A stretch of DNA of 64,000 nt, taken from positions 247,449,741 to 247,513,740 of the forward strand of contig CM041465.1 in NCBI GenBank assembly GCA_023213395.1, given 5' to 3'. Every line of letters begins with the position of its first letter. Position 1 is the stretch's first letter. Made by a program: the position numbers and the translations under genes. The notes under the pieces were generated by a model that had not been told where the DNA came from, did not search any database, and saw only the letters and a list, made by a program, of their open reading frames with translations. This DNA comes from Cycas panzhihuaensis (lineage: Eukaryota > Cycadophyta). Of the stretch, positions 21,840 to 33,388 are shown piece by piece.

Positions 21840-22460
21840 TATAGAAATACCAGAAGAAGTAGAACAAAACCAAAGCATAGGAAGGGAGGAAGATGAACTT
21901 CTGGAAGTGGATATAGAGAATGTCCAAATCTCATTGCAGGCCATTAGGGGGCAACAAGTATCCCCGCACACCCTAAGATTCCAAGGACAAATCAAGGGAA
22001 CACTAGTATTAATATTGGTTGCCAACGAGAGTACACACAATTTTATAAACAAGGCATCGACAAAAAAATTGGGATTATAAGTGAAACCCCTCAGCACATT
22101 CCAGATGTCAATAGCAAATGGGGGAACAAGGCCATGTGGAGGATACTGCAAAGACACAACTCTTTAGATCAACGATTACAATGTCACAACTTGTATGTTT
22201 GCCATGCCCATAGGTGGAGTGGACGCAGTTCTGAGGATTCAATGGCTACAAATGCTGGGGAACATCGTTACCAACTATATGACAAGATTTATGTGTTTTC
22301 GACAAAAAGGACACAAATATCAGCCACAAGCCCCAACCGCACCTCCAGTTCAACTCATATTGTTTCACGGGATGGAACAAATTCTAAAGAAGAATCCACG
22401 AGCGTACATAATGTCATGTTACAAAGTAGAAATAGAAGACGTTCCCCTAGAGATTTAGGC
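21840..22460 (+). pseudogene. Element F protease and linker
   Basis: LVANESTHNFINKASTKKLG occupies the place of the retropepsin active site (normally V-D-S-G-S-T-H-N-F-I), so the catalytic Asp-Ser-Gly is now Asn-Glu-Ser. A later block (IGGVDAVLRIQWLQMLG) corresponds to the C-terminal Leu-Gly motif. The protease is inactive. Confidence 0.75.
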
Positions 22461-23430
22461 AATCATAGAAGATCATCAGAGAGTTTTTTAAGAACCCCAA
22501 GGACTGCCACCGAAAAGAGAATTGGAACACGTAATAGATCTTATCCTTGGAGCAATACTAGTCAATATTCCTCCATATAGATATCCTTATCACCTCAGGA
22601 AGGAAATTGAAAAGATCATACAAGAACTATTACTCTAAGGCATAGTGGCAAAAAGCATAAGTCCATTCACTTCTCCTATGGTAGTTAATCCAAAGAAGGA
22701 CGAATCTTAGAGAATGTGTGTGGATTACCATGGCCTGAATAAATTGACCATAAAGAACCGATATTCTATCCCAAGGATCGAAGATTTGTTAGACGAGTTA
22801 CATGGGGCCTGATATTTTTCAAAAATAGATTTATGCTCAGGATACTACCAAATAAGGGTTAAAGAAGAAGATGTCTACAAAATTGCATTCAGAACGCATG
22901 AAGGATTGTTTGAATTCAAGGTTATGCCTTTCGGCTTAATAAATGCTCCAACCACTTTCCAAAGCACAATAATTCAATATTAAAACACGTTCAGAGGAAA
23001 TTCGTGCTGTTTTTCTTTGACGATATCCTGATCTACAATAGAACATGGGAGGAACATTTGGAACATATAAAGACAGTTCTGCTCATACTTGAGAAAGTGC
23101 AACTGTTTGCAAATAAGAAAAAGTGTTCTTTTGCAAAAGAGGAATTAGAGTATCTGGGCCACATTATCACAGGCGAAAGAATCAAAATTGATCCAAAAAA
23201 GATCCAGGCAATTGTAAATTGGCCAACTCTGAAGAATGTCACAGGAGTAAGAAGTTTTTTGGGCGCAGTGGGATTTCTGAGAAAGTTCATAAAAGGGTAT
23301 GCACGCATAGCATCGCCATTAACAAACCTGACCAAAAAGGACGCATTTAGATGGAATTCAGGAGTAGAAGGAGAATTTCAAGAATTAAAACAAGCAATGA
23401 TCATAGCTCTAGTATTGGCCTTACTAGACT
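22461..23430 (+). pseudogene. Element F reverse transcriptase
   Basis: Motifs in order: [59 protein letters not shown] (22713-22770), [31 protein letters not shown] (22918-22965), and the catalytic FFFDDILIYN from 23007. A frameshift at about 22980 lies before the catalytic loop. From 23004 a 173-codon frame stays open through the RT thumb and into RNase H. The DD pair is intact here, unlike in element B. Confidence 0.9.
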
Positions 23431-23830
23431 TCATTCAACCGTTCACATTGGAATGTGATGCTTCAGGTTTCAAAATTGGAGCTGTTCTGTTACAAGGAGG
23501 AAGACCTATAGCTTATGAAAGTTAGAAGTTGAATAATAGGGAAAAAGCAAAACCAATATATGACAAAGAGATGTTGGCCATTATGCACGCAATACACCAA
23601 TGTTGGCCATTATGCACGCAATACACCAATGGAGGCAATATCTATTAGGGAGTAGATTTGTGGTTAGAATTGATCATGATAGCCTGAAGTACTTTCTGAA
23701 TCAAAAGGCATTATCTGATAAGCAACAGAAGTGGGTTAGCAAATTGTAGACCTTTGACTTCACCATAGAATACAAAAAGGGTAAAGAAAATGTAATAGTG
23801 GATGCTCTATCCAAACTGCCAGAGGAAGAA
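23431..23830 (+). pseudogene. Element F RNase H
   Basis: FTLECDASGFKIGAVLLQGG carries the first RNase H Asp. REKAKPIYDKEMLAIMHAIH carries the Glu block, and VVRIDHDSLKYFLNQKALSD the later Asp region. A perfect 29-bp tandem duplication (23571-23599 and 23600-23628) falls in the Glu block and shifts the frame. A stop follows YES at 23523. Confidence 0.85.
23571..23628 (+). repeat. 29-bp perfect tandem duplication in RNase H
   Basis: The unit, starting ATGTTGGCCATTATGCACGC, occurs twice head to tail. Its length is not divisible by three, so the duplication alone would break the polyprotein. Confidence 0.92.
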
Positions 23831-24800
23831 AAGAATGAAGTTTCAGCCAATTCAATGACAATAGCAACTCCAAAATGGACAACAAAGTTGGCAACGGAAT
23901 ATGAAGATGACAAGATATCACAAGAAATAAGACAAAAGATCAGAGAAGGAAAAGTAGAGCAGTTCATGGAACAAGGAGGGTTAATTTTAAGGAAAGGAAA
24001 AATATTTGTTCCAAAGACAAGTAAATTAAAGGAAGTACTACTTCAAGAAGCTCACTCGACTGCAGTTTGATGACATTTAGGGATGGGTAAGACTTATAGG
24101 AGGCTTCGAAGCTCATTTTACTAGAAAGGGTTGAAACTCGACATCCTCCGGTTTGTATCAGAATGTGATACATGTCAAAGGAATAAGACTAAATCTGTAA
24201 AGACCCCCAAGTTTCTACAACCCCTTCCCATTCCTCATAAAAAATGGGAAGAAATTTCCATGGATTTTATTACAGGTCTTCCGCATTCAGAAGGAAGAGA
24301 TGCAATTTTTGTAGTGGTAGACAGATTAACTAAATATGTCCATTTTAGGGGAACTTAGACGGGAACAAATGCAAGACAAATAAAAGAATCGTATATGAAA
24401 GAAATTCACAGGCTACATGGTTTTCCAAAAGTTATAGTCAGCGACAGGGACTCCAAATTCACAAGTCACTTTTGGACGGAGTTGTTCAAATCAGCTGGCA
24501 CTAGCCTACACATGAGATCGGCATACTACTCGTAGACTAATAGCCAGACAGAAATAGCTAACAAATGCATGGAGGGATACTTAAGAAACTTTGCATCAGA
24601 TAAACATACGCAATGGCATCAATGGCTCCATCTAGCAGAATGGTGGTATAACACCACATACCATGCAACGACAAAGATGCCACCATTTCAAGCATTATAT
24701 GGGTATGAACCTCCATCATTCCTGAATTGGCTAAATATGTCCAAAGTGCAAACAATCCAAGAAAACTTGGAACAGATGCAAGATTCAAATACTAAAAAAT
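23831..24800 (+). pseudogene. Element F integrase
   Basis: The zinc region ends in FVSECDTCQRNKTKSV (about 24150). The catalytic core shows SMDFITGLPHSEGRDAIFVV (first Asp), FPKVIVSDRDSKFTSHFW (second Asp, about 24430-24480) and NSQTEIANKCMEGYLR (Glu). All three acidic residues are visible, but stops at 24068, 24358 and 24536 interrupt the frame. Confidence 0.88.
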
Positions 24801-25259
24801 AATTTGGAGATGGCAAAGAATAGGATGAAGCAACAAGTAGATATAAAAAGATTTGAATGGAGTTTTGAGGTAGGAGAATGGGTATTCTTAAGACTCCAAC
24901 CTTACAAATAGATGCTGATGAAACAAAATAATCAATATAAGTTATCACCAAGATTCTTTGGACCATATCAGATCGAGGAACACATAGGGGAAGTGGCATA
25001 TCAATTAAAATTGCCACCAGAAAGCAAAATCCACTATATCTTCCATCTGCCTTGCTTAAAGAAAAAGTTGGGTGAAAAGGGGGCTCCACAAACGAAATTA
25101 CCAACACTGGATGAAGAAGGAATGATGATAGTGGAACTTGAGGGAATACTGAGGACCAGGGACAAGAATTTACATTCCAGGATAATAAAAGAATATCTCA
25201 TTAAGTGGAAGACATTGGAGCTTGAAAATGCAACGTGGGCATCTGAAGAATGGATGTAG
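24801..25259 (+). pseudogene. Element F C-terminal integrase and chromodomain
   Basis: After KLSPRFFGPYQIEEHIGEVA, a typical gypsy integrase C-terminus, comes ILRTRDKNLHSRIIKEYLIK and then WKTLELENATWASEEWM. This last part matches the chromodomain of plant chromoviruses, which directs integration by binding chromatin marks. The first half of this region is out of frame. Confidence 0.8.
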
Positions 25260-25302
25260 AAAAATGGGCCGTTACCAATGCTTTGAGGGCAAAGCATTTT
25301 CT

Positions 25303-25316
25303 AAAGGGGGGTGACT
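25303..25316 (+). other. Polypurine tract of element F
   Basis: AAAGGGGGGTGACT lies directly before the 3' LTR. There is no inverted repeat across this junction, in contrast to the Copia elements. Confidence 0.75.
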
Positions 25317-25772
25317 TGTTGTGTTCCTAAGATTTCCCCCAGTTTGGCAGCTTGTATTTGAGTAGTATTAAGGAGAATATCACCCAGTCTGGCCGACTTC
25401 TAATTGAAGTGTTTTGATCACTATAAATAGGAAGTTTGGGCCGCATCCCAAACTGTCTTCGGAGGTTCTTTTGGCTGCATATTTTTGGTTCTAGGACTGC
25501 AATTAGCTCGTCCATTTGGGGGCTATAGTTTGGAGGGTTCCTCGCCTTGAAGAGGGAAGCTCACTTCTTCAGGAAAGACTGGTATTTTGTTGTAGTTTCG
25601 CTCTACTTTTGGTATTATTTGATAATAAAGATTATTATTTACTTCTGTGGATTCTGTAATTCCTGTTCTTTGTTCATTTTCCTATTGAATAGCATCTAGT
25701 TATTGTCTTTCCATGAATTATTACCTATTTTTTTGAGGAAAATTGCTATATAAGTAGAACTAGATTGCTTCA
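25317..25772 (+). repeat. 3' LTR of element F
   Basis: 456 bp, ending TGCTTCA, followed by GGTTT. It differs from the 5' LTR mostly by transitions. Confidence 0.93.
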
Positions 25773-26649
25773 GGTTTGGCATTGCTTCATTACTTCCTTG
25801 GAATGGAAGTATGGCAAAGACCTAGGTGCATCTTCATTTTGTAGTCAAAATAGACTTTGAAAATTTTGAAGAAATTCAAAATGGGAGATTACAAGGCTGC
25901 ACTTACCCCCATGGATACAAGTTCCAAATTAACAACAAAAGTTGGTGGCGTAGATGTTGATGGTACATTATACAAGCAGTTGGTTGGTAGTCTCATTTAT
26001 TTAATTACAACTAGGTGTTGACATTTCATTTGCAGTTAGAATAGTGTCTAGGTTCATGGCATTGCCAAAGTAGAGTCACTGGAATGGTACAAACACAATT
26101 CTTTGGTATTTGAAGGGAACACCATAGTATGGGCTTGAATTTGTACAAAACAAGAATTTTAAGTTAGGGGGTTTGGAGATTTTGATTGTGTCAAACGTGC
26201 AGATAATAGGAGGTCAACTGCTAGCTACTATTTTTGTTTGGGATCAACTGTGGTGGCTTGGAGCAGCAAGAAGCAATCCAATGCAGTTTTTTCCTCTATT
26301 TAATCAGAATATAGAGTTGTAGTTATAGCAACCTTTGAAGCCATATAGTTATGACAGAATTTTTGGGATGTGGGTCTACATCAACAAGAAGCAATTAAAT
26401 TGTATTGTGACAAGTAGAATACAATAAAGATCACCAGAATCTCTTCATTCCATGCTTACATCAAACATATTGAGGTGCACCATTGTCTTTATTAGAGAAC
26501 TAATCTAGAACGAAGTGACCAAGATGGTGTATAGGCCTACAAAAGAACAATTGGCTAACATCTTTACCAAGCCACTTGCTTGAGATAAATTTTAGATGTT
26601 TAGGGATGGTTCAAGTGTTAGGATAAATGATGTAAACATTAAGGGGAGG
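25773..26649 (+). pseudogene. Copia-2 RT end, RNase H and purine tract
   Basis: Downstream of F the RT context resumes (GIASLLPWNGSMAKT) and heavily shifted frames lead through the Copia connection and RNase H (a GIQREHHSMGL-like block; CDK-like cores lost). It ends with a tract AAGGGGAGG directly before the 3' LTR. All frames are broken. Confidence 0.65.
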
Positions 26650-26949
26650 TGTTCGAGTATTTAATGTTTACACAATTGTCTAGGCTTATAATTTCAAGTT
26701 ATTAGCCTCTTGTTTATGTGCTGTATTATTAGTAATTTTTATTAATGTGATTGAATGATAAGTTGTAGGGGTTAATCATTCAATGCATGTGTCACTTGAG
26801 TTGCATGTAGGTTACATTCATTGGAGTGTTAATATGCACTATTGTAAAAATTAGTAGATGGAAGATGAGTATAAGGAATGCTTTTGAATCAAATTTTGGA
26901 GTGTACTTGTTGTTCTGCTTTGTTAGATCTTGGTTTGCATGCCAACACA
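26650..26949 (+). repeat. 3' LTR of Copia-2
   Basis: 300 bp from TGTTCGAGTATTT to GCCAACACA. The left boundary is set by the purine tract, the right by the CA end. There is no partner LTR in the window. Confidence 0.75.
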
Positions 26950-27132
26950 TATAAAATGACCATTAAAACCTAACAAATATAAAAGAGAGAATACATTAAA
27001 GTAAAGGTACTAATGAAAACATACAAATCTCAAGTTATATGTTCTTGTTGCATCCCAGATTAGCAGAAAATTGATGGATAGAAATTTTGTCCAAAAAGGT
27101 GCCTTGTACAATCACTCATTTGTGATTGACAT
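26950..27132. other. Short flank between Copia-2 and A1
   Basis: Non-coding. It ends in GACAT (27128-27132), the left target-site duplication of A1. Confidence 0.6.
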
Positions 27133-27660
27133 TGTTACACCTTTATGTTTAAATGTTAAGTTATATACTTTATATTGTTATGCTATGTACTTTGTGTAAT
27201 GTATTTTACCACTCAATGTGATAAAGTACACACCCACATTCTTTCTAGTGAGCACAATATTATAACTTGAGGGTCAATGTACCCTTCATGCACTCTTACA
27301 CATGTGAGTGCACATGGGTCATGGCATGCATGTTTGACAAGTGTCAAACATGCAACCCCCTAAACTTCCTCCTTCTTCTCTATATATTGAGACCATTTTC
27401 TCATGCAAAGCATGGAGTGTGAGGTGATGTATTATTACGTTGTTTATTTGAATACAAGTTAATTTTGTTATTTTAGTGTTAGGAACAATTCCTACTCCTC
27501 CATTGCTAGTGTCTTTCATATGTTTGAGTGTTTGCTTACTTATTTGCTAGTTCATGTAGTGCTATTTCTTTGGTGCTAATCATTGAATCTCTTAGCACAT
27601 TTGCTCCTTAAATGATCTTAGGTTGTCATTGTGGTATTATAGCCTATAGCATATTCAACA
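27133..27660 (+). repeat. 5' LTR of A1
   Basis: 528 bp, beginning TGTTACACC and ending TTCAACA. It contains an inverted repeat GCATGTTTGACA/TGTCAAACATGC at 27328-27353, followed 27 bp later by the TATA box CTATATATTGAG. Confidence 0.9.
27328..27353. promoter_or_regulatory. Palindromic TTGAC pair upstream of the LTR TATA box
   Basis: Two TTGAC cores, the plant W-box core bound by WRKY factors, face each other inside 12-bp perfect arms around AG. The same arrangement is kept in every LTR of this family here: 34643-34666, 48975-48998, 57513-57538 and twice in each D LTR. That conservation, at a fixed distance from TATA, suggests an enhancer. WRKY binding is an inference. Confidence 0.5.
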
Positions 27661-28613
27661 TTTGGTATTAGAGTTGTTTGGTTAGGTGTGCTTGTTGATT
27701 TCAGGCTTGGAGAAAGTTTACCAAACCCTTGGTGACGACCTTCGCTCTCTGAAGGCGATCCGAGGTAGAGTTTGGCTTAGATTTGCACTACTTTTTTTTC
27801 TCAAAAGTGTTTTTGCATGCTAGAAATTAATTAATTTAATCGCTAGAATTTTTTCTGAGGGTCAATTTGTAATTATAACCAAGAAAATAGAAAGATATTA
27901 CAATTTTCTTCAAATTTTTGCAGAATAAAAATAAGTTTGCAAGGTTTTATTGCGAAATTTAGAGGTTGTTCTCTGTTGGCAACTTCAAACTCAGTGCACT
28001 TGCTCATTCTCAACTCGTATCTGCACCTTGGTGACTTCACATGGAGCTAGGGCGGATTTGTCACTATTTTGGGTGATTTCCAATACAAAAAATCCTTGTT
28101 TCTCTTTGTTCTTGATTTGTGGCTAAGATTTGAAGGTGTTTGGACTTGCTTGTACCCTAGCCACCTCTTTTCTGAGGAAGAAATCTTATAACGAGCTCGG
28201 CTTTCTTCAACTTTGTCTGTATTACTAGCATGATGGTTGTTTGCCCAAGAAATCCTTCAACTCGTTCGTTCTCTCACCACAAACTATCAAATCTCATGAA
28301 AATTGGCAGGAACCTTTGTTAGGAGTTTAGAAACCTTTGTTTGAAATTTCATTTAAATCTGTTGCTCCGTTCGGAAGATATCTCCACACGCGTGATTCAG
28401 AAGTCGCCCACAACTGCCAATTTCGATTTTTTGCAAAATTTCAATTTGAAACTTTAACGAAATAACTTTAGTTTATATCATTTGGCATATTCTAGAATAT
28501 TCCTTTTTTAATAAAGGATTTATTTCTTAAAGTTTGATTTTTAACGCCTCTTTTCATGTTATTTAATCATTCTTTAAGCCAAACACTTCTTTTTAAAATT
28601 TTTGAGTTTATTT
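27661..28613 (+). other. A1 primer site and leader, first part
   Basis: TTGGTATTAGAG (from 27662) resembles the tRNA-Met primer site with one change. The long non-coding leader that follows is interrupted by C at 28614 (TATTT target) and resumes at 33389. It parallels the A2 leader at 35014-36920. Confidence 0.75.
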
Positions 28614-28986
28614 TGTTGAGATTTTAACATGGAGAACACTCATCAACAGCAAGATCAATAATATCAACAGAGATTAACACAACATAATCAGAATATATTA
28701 CCATACCAAAAGCACCAAAGACTCAATATGAGCCTTGATGATGTGATGTGTTTACATACTACCTCAACCACCTTTATATACCAAAGAGGTGGGAGACTAT
28801 ACATCCCAAGTGGTGCATGTGGGACAAATACCTTTGTCCTGACCAATAGCATTATACCACAAACTTGACCAATAAACTTATATCCTTTTACATAGTATTA
28901 TAATGACCTTTTGACCCTAAGACTTAGGACTATCACTTATTATCCTAGGACCCACATACATTACACATTAAACATTATTTCTAACA
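28614..28986 (-). repeat. 3' LTR of element C
   Basis: 373 bp, plus-strand ends TGTTGAG and CTAACA, nearly identical to 33012-33383. Confidence 0.93.
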
Positions 28987-29118
28987 CCTCCCCTTAATGT
29001 TTAATGTTTGAACAAATGACAATTTGACATACATTGACACTTGACATGAATTTGAGACTATAGACATTAAAGACAATATGACAAGACTGACATGACTATC
29101 AATGTACTCTAATGTACT

Positions 29119-30170
29119 TTATCTTCTTTGAATCTCCACCGCCTTGATCTTGAAAGATCTTGAACACCATGTCTTGGCCAAGGTCTTGGTCTTCAACCTT
29201 GTAGTGTCCTTTGAATTGATGATCCCTGACTTCGCCTCCTTCAACTTCACACATAATTGAGAATCCAAGTAGTGAAACATGGATAATTCGAATGATCCCA
29301 TGTATTCATCAAACATATCTTCAAGGTGTCTTTCAAACATGTTTTCTATCACCGCTTCCTTCTCCCTGCTTCAGTATGTGAGTGACCAAAGTAGACATTA
29401 GCAATATCATCATTATCCAAGTGCAGCAATGAGTTGTCAATCAAGAAACCATTATCCTCCCCTCGAATCAATGGGCTTAATGAGACGATTCGCAAGTTCC
29501 GTGATACACCCCTGCTTTTCAGGTCGCTCAAGAAGTTCCATGAGCTAAGTACAATGAGAATCTCCATGATACTCACATGTATATACTTCCTGATTATAGA
29601 TATGCACACATGGAACATTATTTCAATCTGATTGACTTTCATAGTCAGATAACCTATCCAAAAAGTGATATGAGTCTGATAAGCAAGAACCTGATGACAT
29701 GATATCCTCCTTATGTTCCTTTGAAAACAACTTTCTAGTGCCGCTCTAGGATATGTTGCTATAATTTTGATCTCTTCAAAGATGAGAGTGGAGAATGTAA
29801 CTGACTTGAGGGAGATCATGGATATTTTGCAATACATGCCAATCACTGTATGACCTGTCACCATTTGAGTTCTTCCTATCAACTTTTCAACACAAACTAG
29901 GAACATATTATCCATACCTTTTATTAGACAACTCATGTCTCCACGAACTGTTATCGGCAAGGATTGATGCCTGAAATCCTTAACCTCCAGAGCTGGTTCC
30001 TTGATGAGACTTATGGCTTTGTCACGCTGCTTTTCCCTTTTTCCTTTTCTCTTCAACTTCTTTCTCCGATTCTTTGCCCTTTTGATTCTCTGCAGCTGTA
30101 TTTCTTCAGGTCCTTTTTCATTCACTTCTGTCAGTAGTTTCCAAGCATCCTCACCAGTCCATATTCGTAG
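29119..30170 (-). pseudogene. Unrecognised ORFs downstream of C gag
   Basis: Two minus-strand open frames, 30125-29349 (258 codons) and 29352-29119 (77 codons). The first begins with a strongly basic block (RIKRAKNRRKKLKRKGKREK), preceded in frame by WTGEDAWKLLTEVNEKGPEE. Later it has ENGFLIDNSLLHLDNDDIAN-like acidic sequence. The second is Lys-rich near its C-terminus. No known gag, protease or pol motif is visible. They may be a divergent C-terminal gag or captured coding sequence. Confidence 0.35.
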
Positions 30171-30288
30171 AACCCGAATAATAAAGTGATAGGCGATGGG
30201 AGGTTATCTTTATCAATGGTGCAAGTATCACTTCAATAACGATTACTGTTTTCCTTTTGAAGATTTCCTCCCTTCTTCGTGAGCCATT

Positions 30289-30462
30289 TCAGGTCCCATG
30301 ATTGATTGTTTTCCAAAGTTTCTTCACTACAAATAGACTTTCCATCTTAATTTTCCAAAAACGAAAATTAGTTCCAGTGTATTTGGGCAGAGGAAAACAA
30401 AGATCTGATAGCCAATATTCATTTCTCTCAGGCACAAAAGTGATAATATCACTTGACTCCAT
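30289..30462 (-). pseudogene. Copia gag N-terminus in element C
   Basis: A 57-codon frame from an ATG at 30462 contains PKYTGTNFRFWKIKMESLFV followed by KKLWKTINHG. This is the conserved start of copia-type gag (N-x-x-x-W-K-x-x-M, then L-W). A stop follows at once, so the encoded capsid protein is truncated. It is the only retrotransposon domain I can recognise in C. Confidence 0.75.
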
Positions 30463-30599
30463 TAGGAAAGGACTGACTTAAGAGTAACTACTTTGCCCAG
30501 AACAAAAGTAGATCAATCAACAAATACTCTGTAGTCCCAATGCTGCTAACTATTTTGAAAAATAGATACCTGAGAGCAATTCTCACTATTTTGCTCCAG

Positions 30600-32640
30600 C
30601 ACTAATTTTCCCAGTTCCTATGCATAGTTGATGAACCAACAACAGAAAGCATCAAATGCGGAAGGACAAAAGTATTGTGCTGTAACCAATCCCACCTTTA
30701 TTGCCTCATGGTCTCAGCTGGGGGATACCTGCCACGATGGCGTTAATCTCAGAATTACCGTCAACGGTCTTCAACCACCGATTTGTCTCTCTTCTCATAT
30801 CGTTTGTCGCTTCCAAAATTCGCCTTCAATCCACTCGTATATCTCCTATGTACCTCTGAGACTTAAATTCGCCAGACAAAGTTCAGCCGTTGTACTCAAA
30901 GATCTCGCTTGTTGGCGAAGTGATGTCGAGTTGATACTCTAGGTGAGAACATTTCCAACTTTACCCTATGCGGGTAATTGATCACATCATAAATTGCAAA
31001 GTCAAATTATATGTCGTACAGTCAAAATCTGCTCCTATTGTTTTCCAAGGACACAATGTCGCCATCGGATTCAAGTGATCAAGATTCACGTGTTATGTCA
31101 GCATGGTACAATGTCATGGCCGGATTCGTGATCAACATTCACAGTGTTATGTTGCATGGTATGGTTCCCGCCGAGGATTAAAAGTGTTGGTTCCAGATTC
31201 GCAGAAGATGCTCGTGGACTCGAAGTCGCTATTCATGATCCGCATCCCGTTGTTTTTCTTGAGAATGAATTGATATATGGCGAGTCCTTTCCGGGCCTCA
31301 AAGAAGGGTCTTGATTCCAGCCTTTTGTCATCGGGGAATCTCTCGGGCTCCCTTCGACTTCCTTAGAAGTGTATGCGTAAACAAAAGAAGATATCCTAGA
31401 TCCGTGGTTTAATCCCAGATATGCATTGAATGATAGGGTTCTGAGCTGAGCTTTTACTGGTAAGTATGTTTGTATAATGCAAACTGTGAGATTAGCATTT
31501 CGCCAAGCAAAGAGTTCAAAAGTCGACCCATAAAAGATGTACCGGCCTACATAATCCAATCAACGTTCAATCTTAATTCAAACTACTAGAAACATTGTGA
31601 TATGTGGTAACCATACAAAATTTCCAGCCTGACCAGTGAAACTATAGTTCCTCGAAACAAACTATCGAAAATGTTTTGCAGAACTTTCCAGGGTAATTCA
31701 ATTGCCCAGGGAAGCCTCTGATCAACACCTCGAGCTAACACATCTAATCCACTGCTTCAACGTATTTAAAATGAGACAGAGGCCATCTTCTTCCTGGGGG
31801 TTGCCGGGTCCCCTCTCTGAAATTGTTCTTAAAACGGCGAGGCATATGTCGAAGGTATCTCATCCGTCCAGTCCCAGTTGTCTCCGTTATGCACTAGAAA
31901 GAGCCAGTGCCGACCCTTGACATCTGTCCACCATGCAGTTAATTAATACGTGGTCCTGTTTCGTAGCTCCACTCGCCAATTGAAGCAGCTCTATGGAATG
32001 TCGTAATCCTGTCTGATAGTCAGATCAACTAAATCTGAAAGTGACAAGTCATTGCAGTTGCAATTAATTTATTTAAGTCCAGTCGGACGTGCGATCCCCA
32101 GATTTCACCACAGACTCGCTCTCCATGAATAAAGCTTCTGCTAACATTTCCTCTAACTGAGCCCCTCATGCCACAGCCGGAGATGGATGAAGCAGCACTA
32201 GTGAGCTTAGAGATTCTATCGACTAGGGTATATGAATTCAGATTTTTAAAGGCAGCTGCCGAGGCATAAATCTATCGACTAGGGTATATGAATTCAGAAG
32301 GCAGCAGCCAGTTTCTTCTTCACTGGATTTTTTTTGGCGCGGGCGGCCATGCTCTTTATCGAGCGACCCTCTGTTATTTCATTGCAATTGGTCGCACTTT
32401 TTTTAATCATGGAGGGATTCTTTACAGACGCTACAGGCTGGAGATCTGTGTGACTCTTCAATGCATTTCTCCTTCGATTTAGGTCTTTCAAACACTCAAA
32501 TTGCATTACGCCCAAGGTATTTCAACTACACCGCATCTCCACCACCGACGAAGCACTAATGGCATTCTATAAATTCTGCACCCTCCTCGAAATTTTATCT
32601 CACGGGGGAGACAAAATGAAGGGGCTTTCTGTTTTCAATG
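30600..32640 (-). other. GC-richer segment of unknown origin in C
   Basis: Between the primer site and gag start of C, about 2 kb has more CpG and GC than the surrounding retrotransposon DNA. It has several minus-strand ORFs, for example 32515-32294 (73 codons, basic C-terminus RAKKNPVKKKLAAAF) and 31559-31233 (108 codons). I recognise no family in either. A short direct duplication (TCGACTAGGGTATATGAATT) occurs near 32218 and 32276. Unusual length and composition for a Copia leader suggest captured host DNA. Confidence 0.4.
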
Positions 32641-32998
32641 GACAGCACCAATACAGAGAGTAGAAGACAGGATCTCCTTCGCATGAAGGGTTTATGACAG
32701 AAATAATCTTAAACAAATCCTTAATATTTCCAACAACCCTCACTTTCACAATACAAGCAAAGTTCAATGGCCAACAGATTCAGATTTCACAAATAAATTC
32801 AGATTAATTTCTTTCAAAGTAGACTCAAGACACTTTTCAAATAGGCACAGAAACAATGTTACCCGGTAAACAATGACGCCCTTAGGGTTCCACCTCTCAA
32901 AAGCAGAGCCTCAAATCTGGAATTGGCTCTTACGGAGCTACCTCCACACACATCTACGAACTGATGATCCTTCACAACGAAGCTTGGCAAATATCCTG

Positions 32999-33010
32999 CT
33001 CTGATACCAT
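32999..33010 (-). other. Primer binding site of element C
   Basis: Plus strand GCTCTGATACCA, the exact complement of TGGTATCAGAGC, one base inside the right LTR. Confidence 0.92.
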
Positions 33011-33011
33011 G

Positions 33012-33383
33012 TTGAGATTTTAACATGGAGAACACTCATCAACAAAGAAGATCAATAATATCAACAGAGATTAACACAACATAATCAGAATATATTACCA
33101 TACCAAAAGCACCAAAGACTCAATATGAGCCTTGATGATGTGATGTGTTTACATACTACCTCAACCACCTTTATATACCAAAGAGGTGGGAGACTATACA
33201 TCCCAAGTGGTGCATGTGGGACAAATACCTTTGTCCTGACCAATAGCATTATACCACAAACTTGACCAATAAACTTATATCCTTTTACATAGTATTATAA
33301 TGACCTTTTGACCCTAAGACTTAGGACTATCACTTATTATCCTAGGACCCACATACATTACACATTAAACATTATTTCTAACA
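33012..33383 (-). repeat. 5' LTR of element C
   Basis: 372 bp. TATTT follows at 33384-33388. Confidence 0.93.
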
Positions 33384-33388
33384 TATTT

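Larger units (their letters stand above)
20257..25772 (+). mobile_element. Element F, chromodomain Ty3/gypsy (chromovirus)
   Basis: A complete element with 456-bp LTRs (20257-20712 and 25317-25772), TG to CA, flanked by GGTTT at 20252-20256 and 25773-25777. The order gag, protease, RT, RNase H, integrase, chromodomain is that of plant chromoviruses. By eye the LTRs differ at roughly 10 percent of positions, so the insertion is old, and stops occur throughout. It interrupts the RT of Copia-2. Its LTR shares most of its length with that of element B. Confidence 0.95.
18596..26949 (+). mobile_element. Copia-2, 5'-truncated, interrupted by element F
   Basis: A decayed Ty1/copia element beginning inside the integrase core and ending with a 300-bp 3' LTR. 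Element F (20257-25772) sits in its RT; joining the flanks at GGTTT restores a continuous RT reading context. The 5' LTR, gag, protease and the first integrase half are missing. No left terminus was identified. Confidence 0.8.
28614..33383 (-). mobile_element. Element C, young non-autonomous Copia element
   Basis: Minus strand. The LTRs (28614-28986, 373 bp, and 33012-33383, 372 bp) differ by only a few bases near their right-hand U5 end, and TATTT flanks both sides. It has a perfect tRNA-Met primer site (32999-33010) and a minus-strand purine tract AGGGGAGG (28987-28994). The interior carries a copia gag start but no protease, integrase or RT, plus several kilobases of unrelated, more GC-rich sequence. 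It inserted recently into the A1 leader. Confidence 0.94.

Noticed and set aside
21663-22157. 164-codon minus-strand open frame
   Set aside because: It is antisense to the F gag and protease, whose motifs are clear on the plus strand.
22134-22580. 148-codon plus-strand frame in F
   Set aside because: Out of frame with the protease-RT linker, which reads well in another frame; Ser/Arg-rich shadow.
27133-27660. The four A-family LTRs as two independent adjacent elements with solo LTRs
   Set aside because: Target duplications GAAAC and GACAT/GATAT and the gag continuity across 34426/49345 show nesting instead.
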